From Alcaligenaceae bacterium SAGV5 (lineage in GTDB: Bacteria > Pseudomonadota > Gammaproteobacteria > Burkholderiales > Burkholderiaceae_B), in NCBI GenBank assembly GCA_009360345.1, contig SPDP01000001.1, positions 930,001-994,000 of the forward strand: DNA of 64,000 nucleotides, read 5' to 3'. Below the pieces are notes generated by a model, which was given only the letters and a program-made list of their open reading frames with translations, was not told where the DNA came from and searched no databases. Positions 25,993 through 35,086 of the stretch are shown in pieces. Position numbers and translations under genes: made by a program. Numbering within the stretch: position 1 is the stretch's first letter; every line of letters begins with the position of its first letter.

Positions 25993-26772
25993 ATGAGGTT
26001 GAAGGACAAGACGGCACTGGTGACCGGTGCCGCGGGCGGTATCGGGCTGGCGATCGCGAAGCGGTACAGCCAGGAGGGCGCCAACGTGGTGCTGGTGGAT
26101 CGCGCCGAGAAGGTCCAGGGCGAGGCCCTGGCGGCCATGGCCGGTCCGGCGCGCGCGATGCGCGGCGACGTTACCGATCCGGCCCAGGTGGCCGAGATGG
26201 TGGCCCTGTGCGAGCGCGAGTTCGGCGGGCTGGACATCTGCGTGTGCAATGCCGGCGTGATCCGCGCCGCCGAGTTCCTGGACGTGACGCTGGAGGATCT
26301 CGACTTCGTGATGAACGTCAATGTCCGCGGGACTTTCCTCGTGGCCCAGGCCGCCGCCAAGGCCATGGTGCGCGGTGGGCGCGGCGGCAGCATCATCACG
26401 CTGTCGTCGATGACGGCCGAGCTCGCGATGTCCAACCAGCTGGCCTACGGCGCCAGCAAGGGCGCGGTGCGGCAGATGACCAAGGCCATGGCGCTGGCGA
26501 TGGCGCCGCACGGCGTGCGCGTCAACGCGCTGGGGCCGGGCAGCATCGATACCGACATCATGTCGACCATCACCGATGACCCCAAGGCACTGCATACGGT
26601 GTTGTCGCGCATTCCGATGGCGCGGCTGGGGCGGCCGGAAGAGGTGGCCGGCGCCGCGGTGTTCCTGGCCAGCGAGGACGCCAGCTACGTGACCGGGCAG
26701 ACGGTGTTCGTGGACGGCGGCCGGCTGGCGCTGAACTACACGGTCGATGTGCCGGGCGCGCCCAGGGAATAG
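25993..26772 (+). CDS. Short-chain dehydrogenase/reductase
   Basis: The 259-residue classical SDR has the cofactor loop TGAAGGIGLAIA near residue 12, an acidic residue after beta-2 (VDRAEK) indicating NAD preference, and CNAGVIRAAEF. The catalytic Ser (LSSMTAE) and YGASKGAVRQ (Tyr and Lys) follow, then GPGSIDTD. The ATG at 25993 follows GGAG by 5 bases. As last gene of the aromatic locus it may dehydrogenate a diol or alcohol intermediate; the substrate is not evident. A convergent hairpin follows. Confidence 0.88.
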   Translation: MRLKDKTALVTGAAGGIGLAIAKRYSQEGANVVLVDRAEKVQGEALAAMAGPARAMRGDVTDPAQVAEMVALCEREFGGLDICVCNAGVIRAAEFLDVTLEDLDFVMNVNVRGTFLVAQAAAKAMVRGGRGGSIITLSSMTAELAMSNQLAYGASKGAVRQMTKAMALAMAPHGVRVNALGPGSIDTDIMSTITDDPKALHTVLSRIPMARLGRPEEVAGAAVFLASEDASYVTGQTVFVDGGRLALNYTVDVPGAPRE

Positions 26773-26804
26773 ATACAGATAGCGCGCGTGGTGCCGCGAT
26801 GTGT

Positions 26805-26838
26805 GAAGGCCCCGGGGGCATGCGCCGCCGGGGCCTTC
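26805..26838. terminator. Convergent terminator hairpin
   Basis: An 11-bp perfect stem (GAAGGCCCCGG 26805-26815 with CCGGGGCCTTC 26828-26838) lies between the convergent SDR and Bug-chimera genes. It has no T run, but its position and strength suggest bidirectional termination. Confidence 0.65.
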
Positions 26839-26870
26839 GTACGTCAGGGGTGGTGCTTGCGCGGCGCCGG

Positions 26871-28019
26871 TCAGTCCAGGGAAATGTTGGCCTTCCGGAT
26901 CACCGGTCCCCACAGTTCGTGATCGGCCTTGATGCGGGCGGCGAACGCCTCCGGGCTGGCGGTGTAGACCACCGAGCCATGCGCTTCGTAGAGCTTCTTC
27001 ATGTCCTCGGCCTGGACCGCCTTGGCGATCTCGCGGTTCAGCTTCTGCACGATGTCCGCCGGTACGCCGGTCTGGGCCACGATCCCCAGCCACACGGTAT
27101 CTTCCAGGCCCGGCTGGCCCTGTTCGGCGAAAGTCGGCACGTTGGGCAGGCTGGGCAGGCGTTCCCGCGTGTTGACGCCCAGCGCCTTGAGCCGGCCGTC
27201 CTTGACCTGGGGCTCGATCAGGGCGGAGCCGGCCAGGTAGAGCTGGGTCCGGTCGCTGATCGTGGAGTTGAGCGCATCGGGGCCGGACTTGAACGGGACG
27301 TGCAGGATATCGGCGCCGGTCTGCAGCTTGAACATCTCGAACAGCACGTGGGGCGGCGAGCCGGTGCTGGAGGATGCGTAGTTCAGCACGCCGGGCCTGG
27401 CCTTGGCCAGCGAGACCAGTTCCTTGAGCGAGCCCGCGGGCAGGGCGGGGCTGGCGGTCAGCACCATGGGGATGACGGCGATGGGGCTGACCGCCTGGAG
27501 ATCGGCCTGCGGATCGTAGGGCAGCTTGCTGAACAGGTACTGGTTCCAGACGGCGTGCGCGTTGGTGACCACCGCCAGCGTGTAGCCGTCGGCCGCGCTG
27601 TTCTTCAGGTTGGTCATGGCGAGCAGGCCGCCCGCGCCGGGGCGGTTGTCGATGACCACGGCCTGCCCCAGCGATGTCCGCATCTTCTCGGCGATCGGGC
27701 GGGCGAACAGGTCGGGCAGGCTGCCCGGCGCGCCGTTGACGATCAGGTGAATGGGGCGCGCGGGATAGGCGGTCTGGGCATGGGCCGGCGCGGCGGCAAG
27801 CATGAGCCCCCACCACCATAGCCCCCCGGCCGCCGCCAGCGTACCCGCCAGGGCCAGCTCCGACTCCAGCGCCAGGATGCAGGCCAGCACGAGCATGCCC
27901 GCGACGGCCATCAGGAAGAACGCCTCGGCCCGGCGGTCGAACCGCGAGGCGAGCGCCTGGGAACCCGGCAGGGGCCAGTCGGTTTTTCCGACTTTCCGGG
28001 CCGAAAGCTGGTGGCTCAT
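26871..28019 (-). CDS. Chimeric ORF: membrane segment fused to Bug/TctC receptor
   Basis: The ATG at 28019 overlaps the stop of the LivH gene (ATGA), exactly where a LivM gene is normally coupled. Residues 1-60 include a hydrophilic leader and one membrane-like segment (FFLMAVAGMLVLACILALES). From about residue 57 a second hydrophobic stretch ends APAHAQ, like a Bug signal peptide. It is followed by a complete Bug domain: HLIVNGAPGSLPDLFARPIA, NRPGAGGLLAM and HVPFKSGPDALNSTI. A fusion by deletion between a livM start and a Bug gene explains this best. The Bug part could still be made from an internal start, but none has a good ribosome binding site. Confidence 0.75.
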   Translation of the reverse strand: MSHQLSARKVGKTDWPLPGSQALASRFDRRAEAFFLMAVAGMLVLACILALESELALAGTLAAAGGLWWWGLMLAAAPAHAQTAYPARPIHLIVNGAPGSLPDLFARPIAEKMRTSLGQAVVIDNRPGAGGLLAMTNLKNSAADGYTLAVVTNAHAVWNQYLFSKLPYDPQADLQAVSPIAVIPMVLTASPALPAGSLKELVSLAKARPGVLNYASSSTGSPPHVLFEMFKLQTGADILHVPFKSGPDALNSTISDRTQLYLAGSALIEPQVKDGRLKALGVNTRERLPSLPNVPTFAEQGQPGLEDTVWLGIVAQTGVPADIVQKLNREIAKAVQAEDMKKLYEAHGSVVYTASPEAFAARIKADHELWGPVIRKANISLD

Positions 28020-28933
28020 ACACGCTCCTCGAAGCGTTCCCGCAACAACCCCGTCGGGCGGACGGCGATGATGCAGATCATCATGGTGAAGGCGAAGACG
28101 TCCTTGTAGGCGCTGGGAATGGGCAGCGCCACCGTCGCGAAGATCTGCAGGCCGGAAAACAGGAAGCCGCCGACCACCGCGCCCATCAGGCTGCCCAGCC
28201 CGCCGACCACCGCGGCGCAGAAACCGATCACGCCCAGCATCAGCCCCATGTTGAACATGACCTGGCGGTAGTAGAGGCCCGACATGATGCCGGCCAGCGC
28301 GCCCAGGCACGCCCCCAGCACGAAGGTCAGGATCACCACCCGCTTGAAGTCGATGCCCATGAAGCGCGCGGTCTCCTCGTCCTGCGCGACACCGCGCACG
28401 GCCAGTCCCAGCCGCGTTCGGCTCAGCAGGAAATGCGTGCCGAAGATGGCCAGCACGCCCGCGGCCATGATGATCAGGCTGCTGACCCGCATGCTGACGC
28501 CGGCGAAGGTCATCAACTGGTCGGGCAGTACCATGGGAAACGGGCTGGGGTTGGAGCCTCCGGGCACGAACAGGCGCAGCGCCTCGCGGATCGCGGTGCC
28601 CGTCATCAGGGTGATGAGCAAGACGTTGATCGGGGACGCCTGCCGCAGCGGCATGACCAGGTAGCGTCCGATCAGCGCGCCGGCCGCACCGGTGGCCAGC
28701 AGCGCGAGCACGATCATGCCCACGACCGGCCCCACGCCCGTGGCCCCCGCGGCAACGGCCAGCAGGATGCCGGCCAGGCCGGCGTACCCGCCCAATGCCA
28801 CCACGTCTCCGTGCGCGAACTGGACGACGTCGACCACCCCGAAGTAAAGCGAGAAACCCACGGCAACGATCGAGTAGATCAAACCCAGCATCAGGAAATT
28901 GACGAGATGCTGGAAAGCGAACGAGATTTCCAT
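28016..28933 (-). CDS. HAAT ABC transporter permease, LivH family
   Basis: The 305-residue permease starts MEISFAFQHLVNFLMLGLIY. It carries FSLYFGVVDVVQFAHGDVVA, the LivH signature, and VVGGLGSLMGAVVGGFLFSG near the end. It follows a LivK-like receptor gene by 38 bases. No LivM, LivG or LivF gene accompanies it; the coupled downstream ORF is a Bug chimera. It would need partners encoded elsewhere to function. Confidence 0.92.
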   Translation of the reverse strand: MEISFAFQHLVNFLMLGLIYSIVAVGFSLYFGVVDVVQFAHGDVVALGGYAGLAGILLAVAAGATGVGPVVGMIVLALLATGAAGALIGRYLVMPLRQASPINVLLITLMTGTAIREALRLFVPGGSNPSPFPMVLPDQLMTFAGVSMRVSSLIIMAAGVLAIFGTHFLLSRTRLGLAVRGVAQDEETARFMGIDFKRVVILTFVLGACLGALAGIMSGLYYRQVMFNMGLMLGVIGFCAAVVGGLGSLMGAVVGGFLFSGLQIFATVALPIPSAYKDVFAFTMMICIIAVRPTGLLRERFEERV

Positions 28934-28971
28934 GTCTTGCGCCTGCCTGTTCCGGTTGATCGGGGGACGCG

Positions 28972-30138
28972 CTACTTCGCCTCCTTGGCGTACTTGCTGT
29001 CGGGCCAGTACACCCACTTCCCGTCCTGCACCACGTACTGGTGGGCGTTGGTGATGTTCTGGCGGTGGTCGTCGAAGTTGATGATGCCGACTAGGCTGTC
29101 GTAGTTGCGGGTGGCGTTCAGCGTGTCGCGAACCTTCGCGCGGTTCGGCCCCACCTTCTCGATCGCGTCCATCAGCAACTGGGCCGCGCTGTAGGCGAAG
29201 GGGCCGTAGGCATCCGGCTCCTCCTTGAACCCCGCGGCGCGATAGGCCGCCAGGAACTCCTTGCCCCTCGCATACTTGTCGATCGGCGCCCCGTTGTGGA
29301 AGGAGACGACGCCTTCGGCGACCTTGGGCCCCACGCCGGCGATGAACCCTTCGTTCAGGATGCCCGACACGCCGATGAAAGGCGTGGAGATGCCGATGCG
29401 CTGCATCTGCGCCCGGATCGCCACGCCTTGCGGCGTAAGCCCGCCGAACCAGATGACGTCCGGCTTGCCGCTGCCGGCCGCCGTGAGTTCCGCCGAGAAA
29501 TCCTGCTGGGTCACGTCCACGCCATAAGACCCGGTCACCGTCACGTCCGGGTACTGCTTCAGGAACTCCGTGAAGTGCACGCTCTGGCCCTTGCCGTAGT
29601 CGGTCGTGTCGTAGATGACCGCCACCCGCTTGAAGCCGGACTTGTGCACGTATTCGGCCGCGAGCTTGCCCTCGTTGATCATCGTCCCGTTGACGCGGTG
29701 GATTTCCTTGTGGTTGTTGCCGTAGGTGATCTCGGGCAGGACGGCGCCCCACACCACCATGGGCAGGCCAAAGCGATGGAAGGTATCGACGGTCACGATG
29801 GCGACCGCCGAGCAATAGTGGGCGACGGCGCCGATGATGGAACGATCGGTGGCCGCCCGGGTGACCACCTGCACGCCCACGTTCGGCTTGCATTCGTCGT
29901 CCAGCTTGACCAGTTCCACCCGATATTTCCTGGACGGATCCGCGTTGTGCTGATCCACCGCCAGTTGGGCGGAGTTCCTGCCGCCCAGGCCGGTGGACGA
30001 CACACCGCCGGTCAGCGGCCCGATGAAAGCGATCTTGACGGTGTCCTTGGCCAGGGCATGCCCCGTGCCCAGGACGAACAGCGCGGCCAGGACGCAACGC
30101 GCCAGCCTGGCGGTGAAGCCGGATTCCTCGCGATTCAT
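28972..30138 (-). CDS. HAAT-type substrate-binding protein (LivK family)
   Basis: The 388-residue protein has a signal peptide (about residues 1-30: Arg-containing start, core LARCVLAALFVLGTGHALA). The LivK fold follows: TVKIAFIGPLTGGVSSTGLG, NVGVQVVTRAATDRSIIGAV, AVIYDTTDYGKGQ and PYAYSAAQLLMDA-like segments. It begins with ATG at 30138 behind GGAGAC. Expressed with an AA_synth-family protein and a lone LivH permease, it probably binds an amino-acid-like or carboxylic ligand. Confidence 0.9.
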   Translation of the reverse strand: MNREESGFTARLARCVLAALFVLGTGHALAKDTVKIAFIGPLTGGVSSTGLGGRNSAQLAVDQHNADPSRKYRVELVKLDDECKPNVGVQVVTRAATDRSIIGAVAHYCSAVAIVTVDTFHRFGLPMVVWGAVLPEITYGNNHKEIHRVNGTMINEGKLAAEYVHKSGFKRVAVIYDTTDYGKGQSVHFTEFLKQYPDVTVTGSYGVDVTQQDFSAELTAAGSGKPDVIWFGGLTPQGVAIRAQMQRIGISTPFIGVSGILNEGFIAGVGPKVAEGVVSFHNGAPIDKYARGKEFLAAYRAAGFKEEPDAYGPFAYSAAQLLMDAIEKVGPNRAKVRDTLNATRNYDSLVGIINFDDHRQNITNAHQYVVQDGKWVYWPDSKYAKEAK

Positions 30139-30204
30139 GTTGTCTCCTTTGGTGGCTCGGTGCCTGGTCCGTCTGCGCGGGCTGCACCGGTGGAATACGC
30201 TCCT

Positions 30205-30813
30205 TTACTTCCTGATGTCGGCGACGAGCCTGGCGACCTGTTCGGCGCTGGCCCCCCTGACCCGGGCATTGATCCGGACCGTTCCGAAGCCGACGAAAAG
30301 CACCAGTTCGTCGGGCAGGGGCGCACCAGGAACAGATACCACGATCCCGTCCATGGCGTCATAGTCCCAGGCATCCTCGGCGCCGCCGAACACCACGTCG
30401 ATCGACGCCCCGGCGGAGGCGACCTTGGCGTTGCCGGGAATCAGCGCCGGGCCCGCGCCCAGGCCCTTGCGCATCGACAGCCCGAGCCTCGGGTGGATCA
30501 TGGCGGCGCCATGTTCGGACTCGCCGCTCATGCCGACGATGATGGCCTTGCCATAGGCGCGCGGACGTTCCTGGCCGGCAAAGCGCGCCAGCACGCGCTC
30601 GGTCAGCAGCGCGCCGATCTCCGTCGAGATATCCACCAGGTGATCCAGGTCTTCCTTCGAGGCCGCACCTCGTCCGGCATAGGGGTTCTTGAAGACCGCC
30701 GCCGCGACCACGTGGCGGGATGGCCGGCTGGCGCCCTGCCCGGCCTCGCTCAGGATTTCTCGTTCGAATACGTGCAATTGCCGGATGGTCGGCAAGGCGG
30801 AGGGGTGCCCCAT
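30205..30813 (-). CDS. AA_synth (DUF1185) family protein
   Basis: This 202-residue protein matches the family annotated as amino acid synthesis (PF06684). Hallmarks are VVAAAVFKNPYAGRG, IVGMSGESEHGAAMIHPRLG, ALIPGNAKVASAGASIDV and a GFGTVRINARV C-terminal strand. The biochemical role of the family is not established. Members often sit beside transporters and amidases for nitrogenous compounds. The ATG at 30813 follows GGAGAG; a TTG four codons earlier is less likely. It is first in a short operon with LivK- and LivH-like genes. Confidence 0.85.
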   Translation of the reverse strand: MGHPSALPTIRQLHVFEREILSEAGQGASRPSRHVVAAAVFKNPYAGRGAASKEDLDHLVDISTEIGALLTERVLARFAGQERPRAYGKAIIVGMSGESEHGAAMIHPRLGLSMRKGLGAGPALIPGNAKVASAGASIDVVFGGAEDAWDYDAMDGIVVSVPGAPLPDELVLFVGFGTVRINARVRGASAEQVARLVADIRK

Positions 30814-30941
30814 GTGTCTCTCCAATTCAGGTTCTGGTCATGGCCGGGAAGGCTGGACAGAACCTTATGCCTGGAGCGGCGGGGCGTCACGCTGCATAGA
30901 TGCAAGGAAGCTTGCACTTTTCCGCGCAGGCGCACGGGCCG

Positions 30942-31892
30942 TCACGGCGAGCTCGGCCCGTGCTCCAGGAACAAGTCCGCGAAAACGCCGCGCACCCAGC
31001 GGGTGCCGGCGTCCTGGTGGCTGCGCTCATGCCAGAACTGCTTGACCTCGAACTCCGGCACCTCGAAAGGCAGCGGCAACATCTTGACGTGACGCCAGGG
31101 CATCATGAGGCGCGCCACGGTACCGGGGATGACCACCAGCAATTCCGTGGCGGCCAGGATCTCGGGCACGATGGTGAAATGCGGCACACGCAGGGCGATA
31201 TGGCGGCGCAGCCCGTTCTTCTCCAGATACTGCTCGATCAGCGTCGTGGTCGAGGAATGCAGCGAGGCACGGCTATACCGCGTCCCCGCCGGTTCGATCA
31301 TGATGTGCGATTCATCGCTGAAGCCCTGGAGGCTGAGCGATGCCCCGATGCGCGGGTGATCCGATCTCAACAGACAGACATGGCGATCGCTGAACAGGCG
31401 TTGCTGGTAGAAACCCGCATTCAATCCGGGCAGAAATCCCACCGCGAGGTCGGCATCCCCGGATTCGAGCGCTTCACGATAGCTTTCGCGCGGCAGTTGC
31501 AGTACGCGCAGCCCGACACCCGGAGCCACCTTCTTCAGATGCTGCATCAAGCGCGGCAGGTAGACCACTTCGCCGATGTCGCTCAACAGTATCTGGAAAA
31601 TCCGCTCGGACCGCGCCGGATCGAATGCCACGGCCTCCTCCAGCCCCGCGCGCATGATGGCCAGCCCCGCACGCACGCTGGGAGCGATGCGCTGCGCGAA
31701 AGGCGTGGGCTCCATTCCGGTCTTGACGCGGACGAACAACGGGTCGCCGCAAAAGCTCCGCAGGCGGGTCAGGGCATGGCTCATCGACGGCTGGGACAAG
31801 CCTACCCGCAGTCCGGCCCGGGTAACGTTGCGCTCCTGCATCATCGCGTCGAAAGCCACCAACAGATTCAGATCGATGCTCTCGATGTTCAT
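30942..31892 (-). CDS. LysR family transcriptional regulator, NahR/NodD-like
   Basis: The 316-residue regulator starts MNIESIDLNLLVAFDAMMQE, typical of the NodD/NahR/SyrM group. Its helix-turn-helix is NVTRAGLRVGLSQPSMSHAL, and LRSFCGDPLFVRVKTGMEPT follows. Such proteins often activate aromatic degradation operons. The ATG at 31892 is preceded by GGAGGG and removes a non-homologous extension. It lies between the acyl-CoA operon (upstream, same strand) and the AA_synth operon, either of which could be its target. A TGCAAG-GAAG-CTTGCA inverted repeat lies just downstream (30899-30914). Confidence 0.88.
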   Translation of the reverse strand: MNIESIDLNLLVAFDAMMQERNVTRAGLRVGLSQPSMSHALTRLRSFCGDPLFVRVKTGMEPTPFAQRIAPSVRAGLAIMRAGLEEAVAFDPARSERIFQILLSDIGEVVYLPRLMQHLKKVAPGVGLRVLQLPRESYREALESGDADLAVGFLPGLNAGFYQQRLFSDRHVCLLRSDHPRIGASLSLQGFSDESHIMIEPAGTRYSRASLHSSTTTLIEQYLEKNGLRRHIALRVPHFTIVPEILAATELLVVIPGTVARLMMPWRHVKMLPLPFEVPEFEVKQFWHERSHQDAGTRWVRGVFADLFLEHGPSSP

Positions 31893-31941
31893 TGCCGCCC
31901 TCCGTGGAATGCGATCAGCCACTGGCGGCAACGCAGCCGAT

Positions 31942-33114
31942 TCAGGTTTCGAAGCGATTCGTTCCGTACCGGCCGGACAGCGCTCCCGATGCAATGATCA
32001 TCCGCTGCATTTCGGAAGAACCCTCGGTAATGGTGCGGCTGCGCGCATCTCGATACATGAGTTCCAGCGGCAATTCGCGGGACAATCCCAGGCCGCCGTG
32101 GATCTGGATGGCCCGGTCGACGACGCGTATCAACATTTCGTCCGCGTAGAGCTTCACCGCGGATGCCTCGAGATGATAGTCCAGTCCTCGATCGGCCTTC
32201 CATGCCGCATGCATGACCATGGACCGGGCCGCATGCAGCTCCACCACGGAATCGGCGATCATCCACTGGATCGCCTGGCGCTTTGCCAGCGGCTGCCCGA
32301 ACGTGCGGCGGTCATTGGCATAGGCAATCGCCATGTCCAGGGCTCGCTGGGCGCGGCCCAGCGCCTTCGGGCCATGGATGAGGCGGCCCATGTCGAGAAA
32401 CTCGCGCGCCAGGTCCCAACCCTGTCCCGCCGCACCTACCATCCGGTCCGCCGGCACCCTCACGTTGTCGAACAGCAGTTCCCATGGCCGGTCCGGCGAC
32501 ATCAGCTCGAAGCTCTGGCCCAGCCGCATTCCCGGCGTGTCCCGATCGATCAGAAAACAACTGATGCCCAGTTCCTGCCCGTCCTTGGCGGTACGCGCGA
32601 ATACCTGCGCGAAATCCGCCTTGTCGGCGCCGGTGATGAAAATCTTGGCACCGTTGATGACGAAATGATCGCCGTCGGCGACCGCGGTCGTCCGCATGCC
32701 CGAAGGATCGGAACCGGCCCCTGGTTCTGTCAGCGCGAAGCAGGTGCGTTTCTCTCCCCGGGCGACAGGCAGCAAATACGCCTCCTTCTGTTCCTGGCTG
32801 CCATGGAACAACACCGGCCCCAGATAAGGCGTCAGCACCGTGGGGGCGCGGAACGACGGCACGTTGCATCGGGCCAGTTCCTCGAACACGACACACATGC
32901 CGACCACGCCGACCCCGCTCCCGCCCACCTCTTCCGGCAGGTCGAAGGCCCAGAAGCCCAGGTCCTTGGCCTTGTCCTGCAGCCGCTGCCGAACGTCGTC
33001 GGGAATGTCATGGTCGTTGGCGTAGCGGCCTTCCAGCGGCAACAACTCCTTTTCCACGAAACGGCGCACGGCGTCGCGCAGCATGCGCAGTTCCGGTTCC
33101 AGCTCGAAATCCAT
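31942..33114 (-). CDS. Acyl-CoA dehydrogenase
   Basis: The 390-residue flavoenzyme has the standard three-domain ACAD fold: [19 protein letters not shown] (FAD and substrate contacts), [40 protein letters not shown] and the C-terminal [19 protein letters not shown]. The catalytic Glu is expected in [10 protein letters not shown], and is present. It would form an enoyl-CoA, passing electrons to ETF. The ATG at 33114 follows GGAGAAG. It is the last gene of a CoA operon running from 38011. Confidence 0.9.
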   Translation of the reverse strand: MDFELEPELRMLRDAVRRFVEKELLPLEGRYANDHDIPDDVRQRLQDKAKDLGFWAFDLPEEVGGSGVGVVGMCVVFEELARCNVPSFRAPTVLTPYLGPVLFHGSQEQKEAYLLPVARGEKRTCFALTEPGAGSDPSGMRTTAVADGDHFVINGAKIFITGADKADFAQVFARTAKDGQELGISCFLIDRDTPGMRLGQSFELMSPDRPWELLFDNVRVPADRMVGAAGQGWDLAREFLDMGRLIHGPKALGRAQRALDMAIAYANDRRTFGQPLAKRQAIQWMIADSVVELHAARSMVMHAAWKADRGLDYHLEASAVKLYADEMLIRVVDRAIQIHGGLGLSRELPLELMYRDARSRTITEGSSEMQRMIIASGALSGRYGTNRFET

Positions 33115-33200
33115 CGTTCTTCTCCAGCCAAGCCCTAGTCCAGTTTCACCCTGGCATTGCGACGTCCGGGTCGCCATCTCCCGCTGTGGAAAAGCCCGCC

Positions 33201-34367
33201 TCAGATGATGCGGGCCTGCTTCAACTCGCCGACGGCGGCCTCGGAAAATCCGGCCTCCCGCAAGACCTCTTCCGAGTGCTCGCCCAGGTCGGGCGGAGGC
33301 AGGAAATTGCTGTCGTGGTCACCGTCGTAGCGGACCGCGCGATGCGCGGCGCGCAACGTACCATGGCGCGGGTGCTGCTGGGTATAGAAGACGTCCAGGT
33401 GGCGCACCTGCGGATCCTGGTCCAGTTCGTCCAGCGTCCGTTCCGGCGTGAACGGGACGTCATGCGCCTCGAGACGGGGCAGCCAGTACTCCCGCTCCCG
33501 CTCTGCGAACACCTCGGCCAGCGTACGCGCCAGCTCGTCGTAGCCCGCCACGCGGTCGTGGCGCGCCGGATAGGCCGCGAGCAGGTCCGGACGGTCGATC
33601 GCCTGGACCAGGCCGCGCCAGAACTTGTCGGGCGACGAAAGATGCAGGGCAATGCGGCGCCCGTCCCGGCAGGTCAGGATGTACGACTGCGACATGGCTG
33701 CCCGCCCATACAGCGTGGGCGGCTGGCCGGTTGCCAGCATCGAACCCAGCGGCTCGCAAGCCATGGCGATCATCGCTTCGAGCATGTTGACCTCGACCTT
33801 GCGCCCCTTGCCGGTCGATGCGCGCTCCACCAGCGCGCCCAGGATCCCGAGGCAGGCGTAGATGCCTGTCACGGCATCGGACACCGCGGGACCGGCCACC
33901 CGCGGATCTTCGCCGCGATGGAACATGGACAACCATCCCGAGACGGCCTGCCCCACGTTGTCGTAGGCCGGTCGGCCGGCATAGGGACCACTGGCCCCGA
34001 AGCCCGTGATGGCGCAATGGACAAGGCGGGGATTGAGCCGCCGCAGACGCTCGGCGCCCAGGCCCAGCCGCTCCTCCACCCCCGGACGCATGTTCAGGAG
34101 CAGCACATCCGCCCTCTCGATCAGCTTGTCCAGCACGGCACGCCCCTCGGGGCGGGTGTAGTCCAGCGCCAGGCTGCGCTTGTTCCTGTTGTGCGCCTGG
34201 AACTGGGGACTGTAGAGCCCCCCTTTGAACGCGCGAAACGGATCGCCGCCGCCCGGCCGCTCGACCTTGACGACATCCGCTCCCAGTTCGGCCAGCGACA
34301 TGCCGGCCAGTGGCGCGGTAATGAAATTCCCCAGGTCGAGCACCCGGACCCCTTGAAGGACTTTCAT
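33201..34367 (-). CDS. Class III CoA transferase (CaiB/BaiF family)
   Basis: The 388-residue protein contains VRVLDLGNFITAPLAGMSLAELGADVVKVE and RNKRSLALDYTRPEGRAVLD, typical of family III CoA transferases. A conserved Asp region, DNVGQAVSGWL, also matches. It probably activates an organic acid by moving CoA from succinyl-CoA or another donor. Its ATG at 34367 overlaps the stop of the dienelactone hydrolase gene by 4 bases. In the operon it would supply the acyl-CoA for the two dehydrogenases. Confidence 0.9.
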   Translation of the reverse strand: MKVLQGVRVLDLGNFITAPLAGMSLAELGADVVKVERPGGGDPFRAFKGGLYSPQFQAHNRNKRSLALDYTRPEGRAVLDKLIERADVLLLNMRPGVEERLGLGAERLRRLNPRLVHCAITGFGASGPYAGRPAYDNVGQAVSGWLSMFHRGEDPRVAGPAVSDAVTGIYACLGILGALVERASTGKGRKVEVNMLEAMIAMACEPLGSMLATGQPPTLYGRAAMSQSYILTCRDGRRIALHLSSPDKFWRGLVQAIDRPDLLAAYPARHDRVAGYDELARTLAEVFAEREREYWLPRLEAHDVPFTPERTLDELDQDPQVRHLDVFYTQQHPRHGTLRAAHRAVRYDGDHDSNFLPPPDLGEHSEEVLREAGFSEAAVGELKQARII

Positions 34368-35062
34368 CGATTGCCTGCCCCCAACGCAGTCCGCAGGAAC
34401 GCCGTGGTCCGCTCATGGGCCAGCGCCGCCGCCTCCAGCTCGCCGCGTGTGTAGAAACCGTGGCCGACTCCGGGATAGCGGTGAAAGCCTCCGCCTGCCG
34501 TGGCCGGCAGCGCAGCCTCGATCCTGGCCTGCGCCTCGGCGGACGCGTAGCGGTCCTGGTCGCCATAGTGCAACACCACCGGGCAGCGCAAGGCAGTTGC
34601 CTCGTCCAGATGATCCTCCACCCCCACGCCATAGAACACGGCCGCCGCATCCACCTCCAGCCTGGCGGCGCAGCGGAATGCCAGCTTCCCTCCCAGGCAC
34701 AGCCCCACCACCGCCACGCGACCCCGAAAGCCCGGCATGGATCGGACGTGTGCGGCAACCCTGCCGATATCGGCCAGGCCTGCCTCCTCGTCAAACCGCT
34801 CCAGATACTGGAACGCACGCTCGATGTCGGCCTTGGAATGGCTCAGCTGGACTCCAGGCTCGATGCGCCAGTACAGGTCGGGAGCCAGCGCGAGATAGCC
34901 TTCGGCCGCATAGCGATCGGCCACGCCGCGTATCGCATCGGTCACGCCGAATATCTCCTGCAGGACGATCACGGCGTGGCCGTTCGGCTTCCCGGGCTGG
35001 CTGACATAGGCGGCGAAACCGCGCCCGTCGCCGGCGTCGATAGTGGTCTTTCCTTCTGACAT
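34364..35062 (-). CDS. Dienelactone hydrolase family protein
   Basis: The 232-residue alpha/beta hydrolase shows the DLH signature: LQEIFGVTDAIRGVADRYAA (Glu near the nucleophile), VVGLCLGGKLAFRCA with nucleophile Cys near residue 122, GDQDRYAS with the acid Asp, and YPGVGHGF with the His. DLH enzymes hydrolyse lactones or esters in aromatic acid pathways. The second of two adjacent ATGs (35062) is spaced 6 bases from AGGAGG; 35065 is the alternative. Confidence 0.88.
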   Translation of the reverse strand: MSEGKTTIDAGDGRGFAAYVSQPGKPNGHAVIVLQEIFGVTDAIRGVADRYAAEGYLALAPDLYWRIEPGVQLSHSKADIERAFQYLERFDEEAGLADIGRVAAHVRSMPGFRGRVAVVGLCLGGKLAFRCAARLEVDAAAVFYGVGVEDHLDEATALRCPVVLHYGDQDRYASAEAQARIEAALPATAGGGFHRYPGVGHGFYTRGELEAAALAHERTTAFLRTALGAGNR

Positions 35063-35086
35063 CATGGTCCTCCTGCGCATCAGGCG

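Noticed and set aside
28016..30187. A single 723-residue fusion of a receptor-like part and LivH
   Set aside because: The N-terminal part of that frame is out of phase with the real LivK gene, and LivH has its own ATG at 28933.
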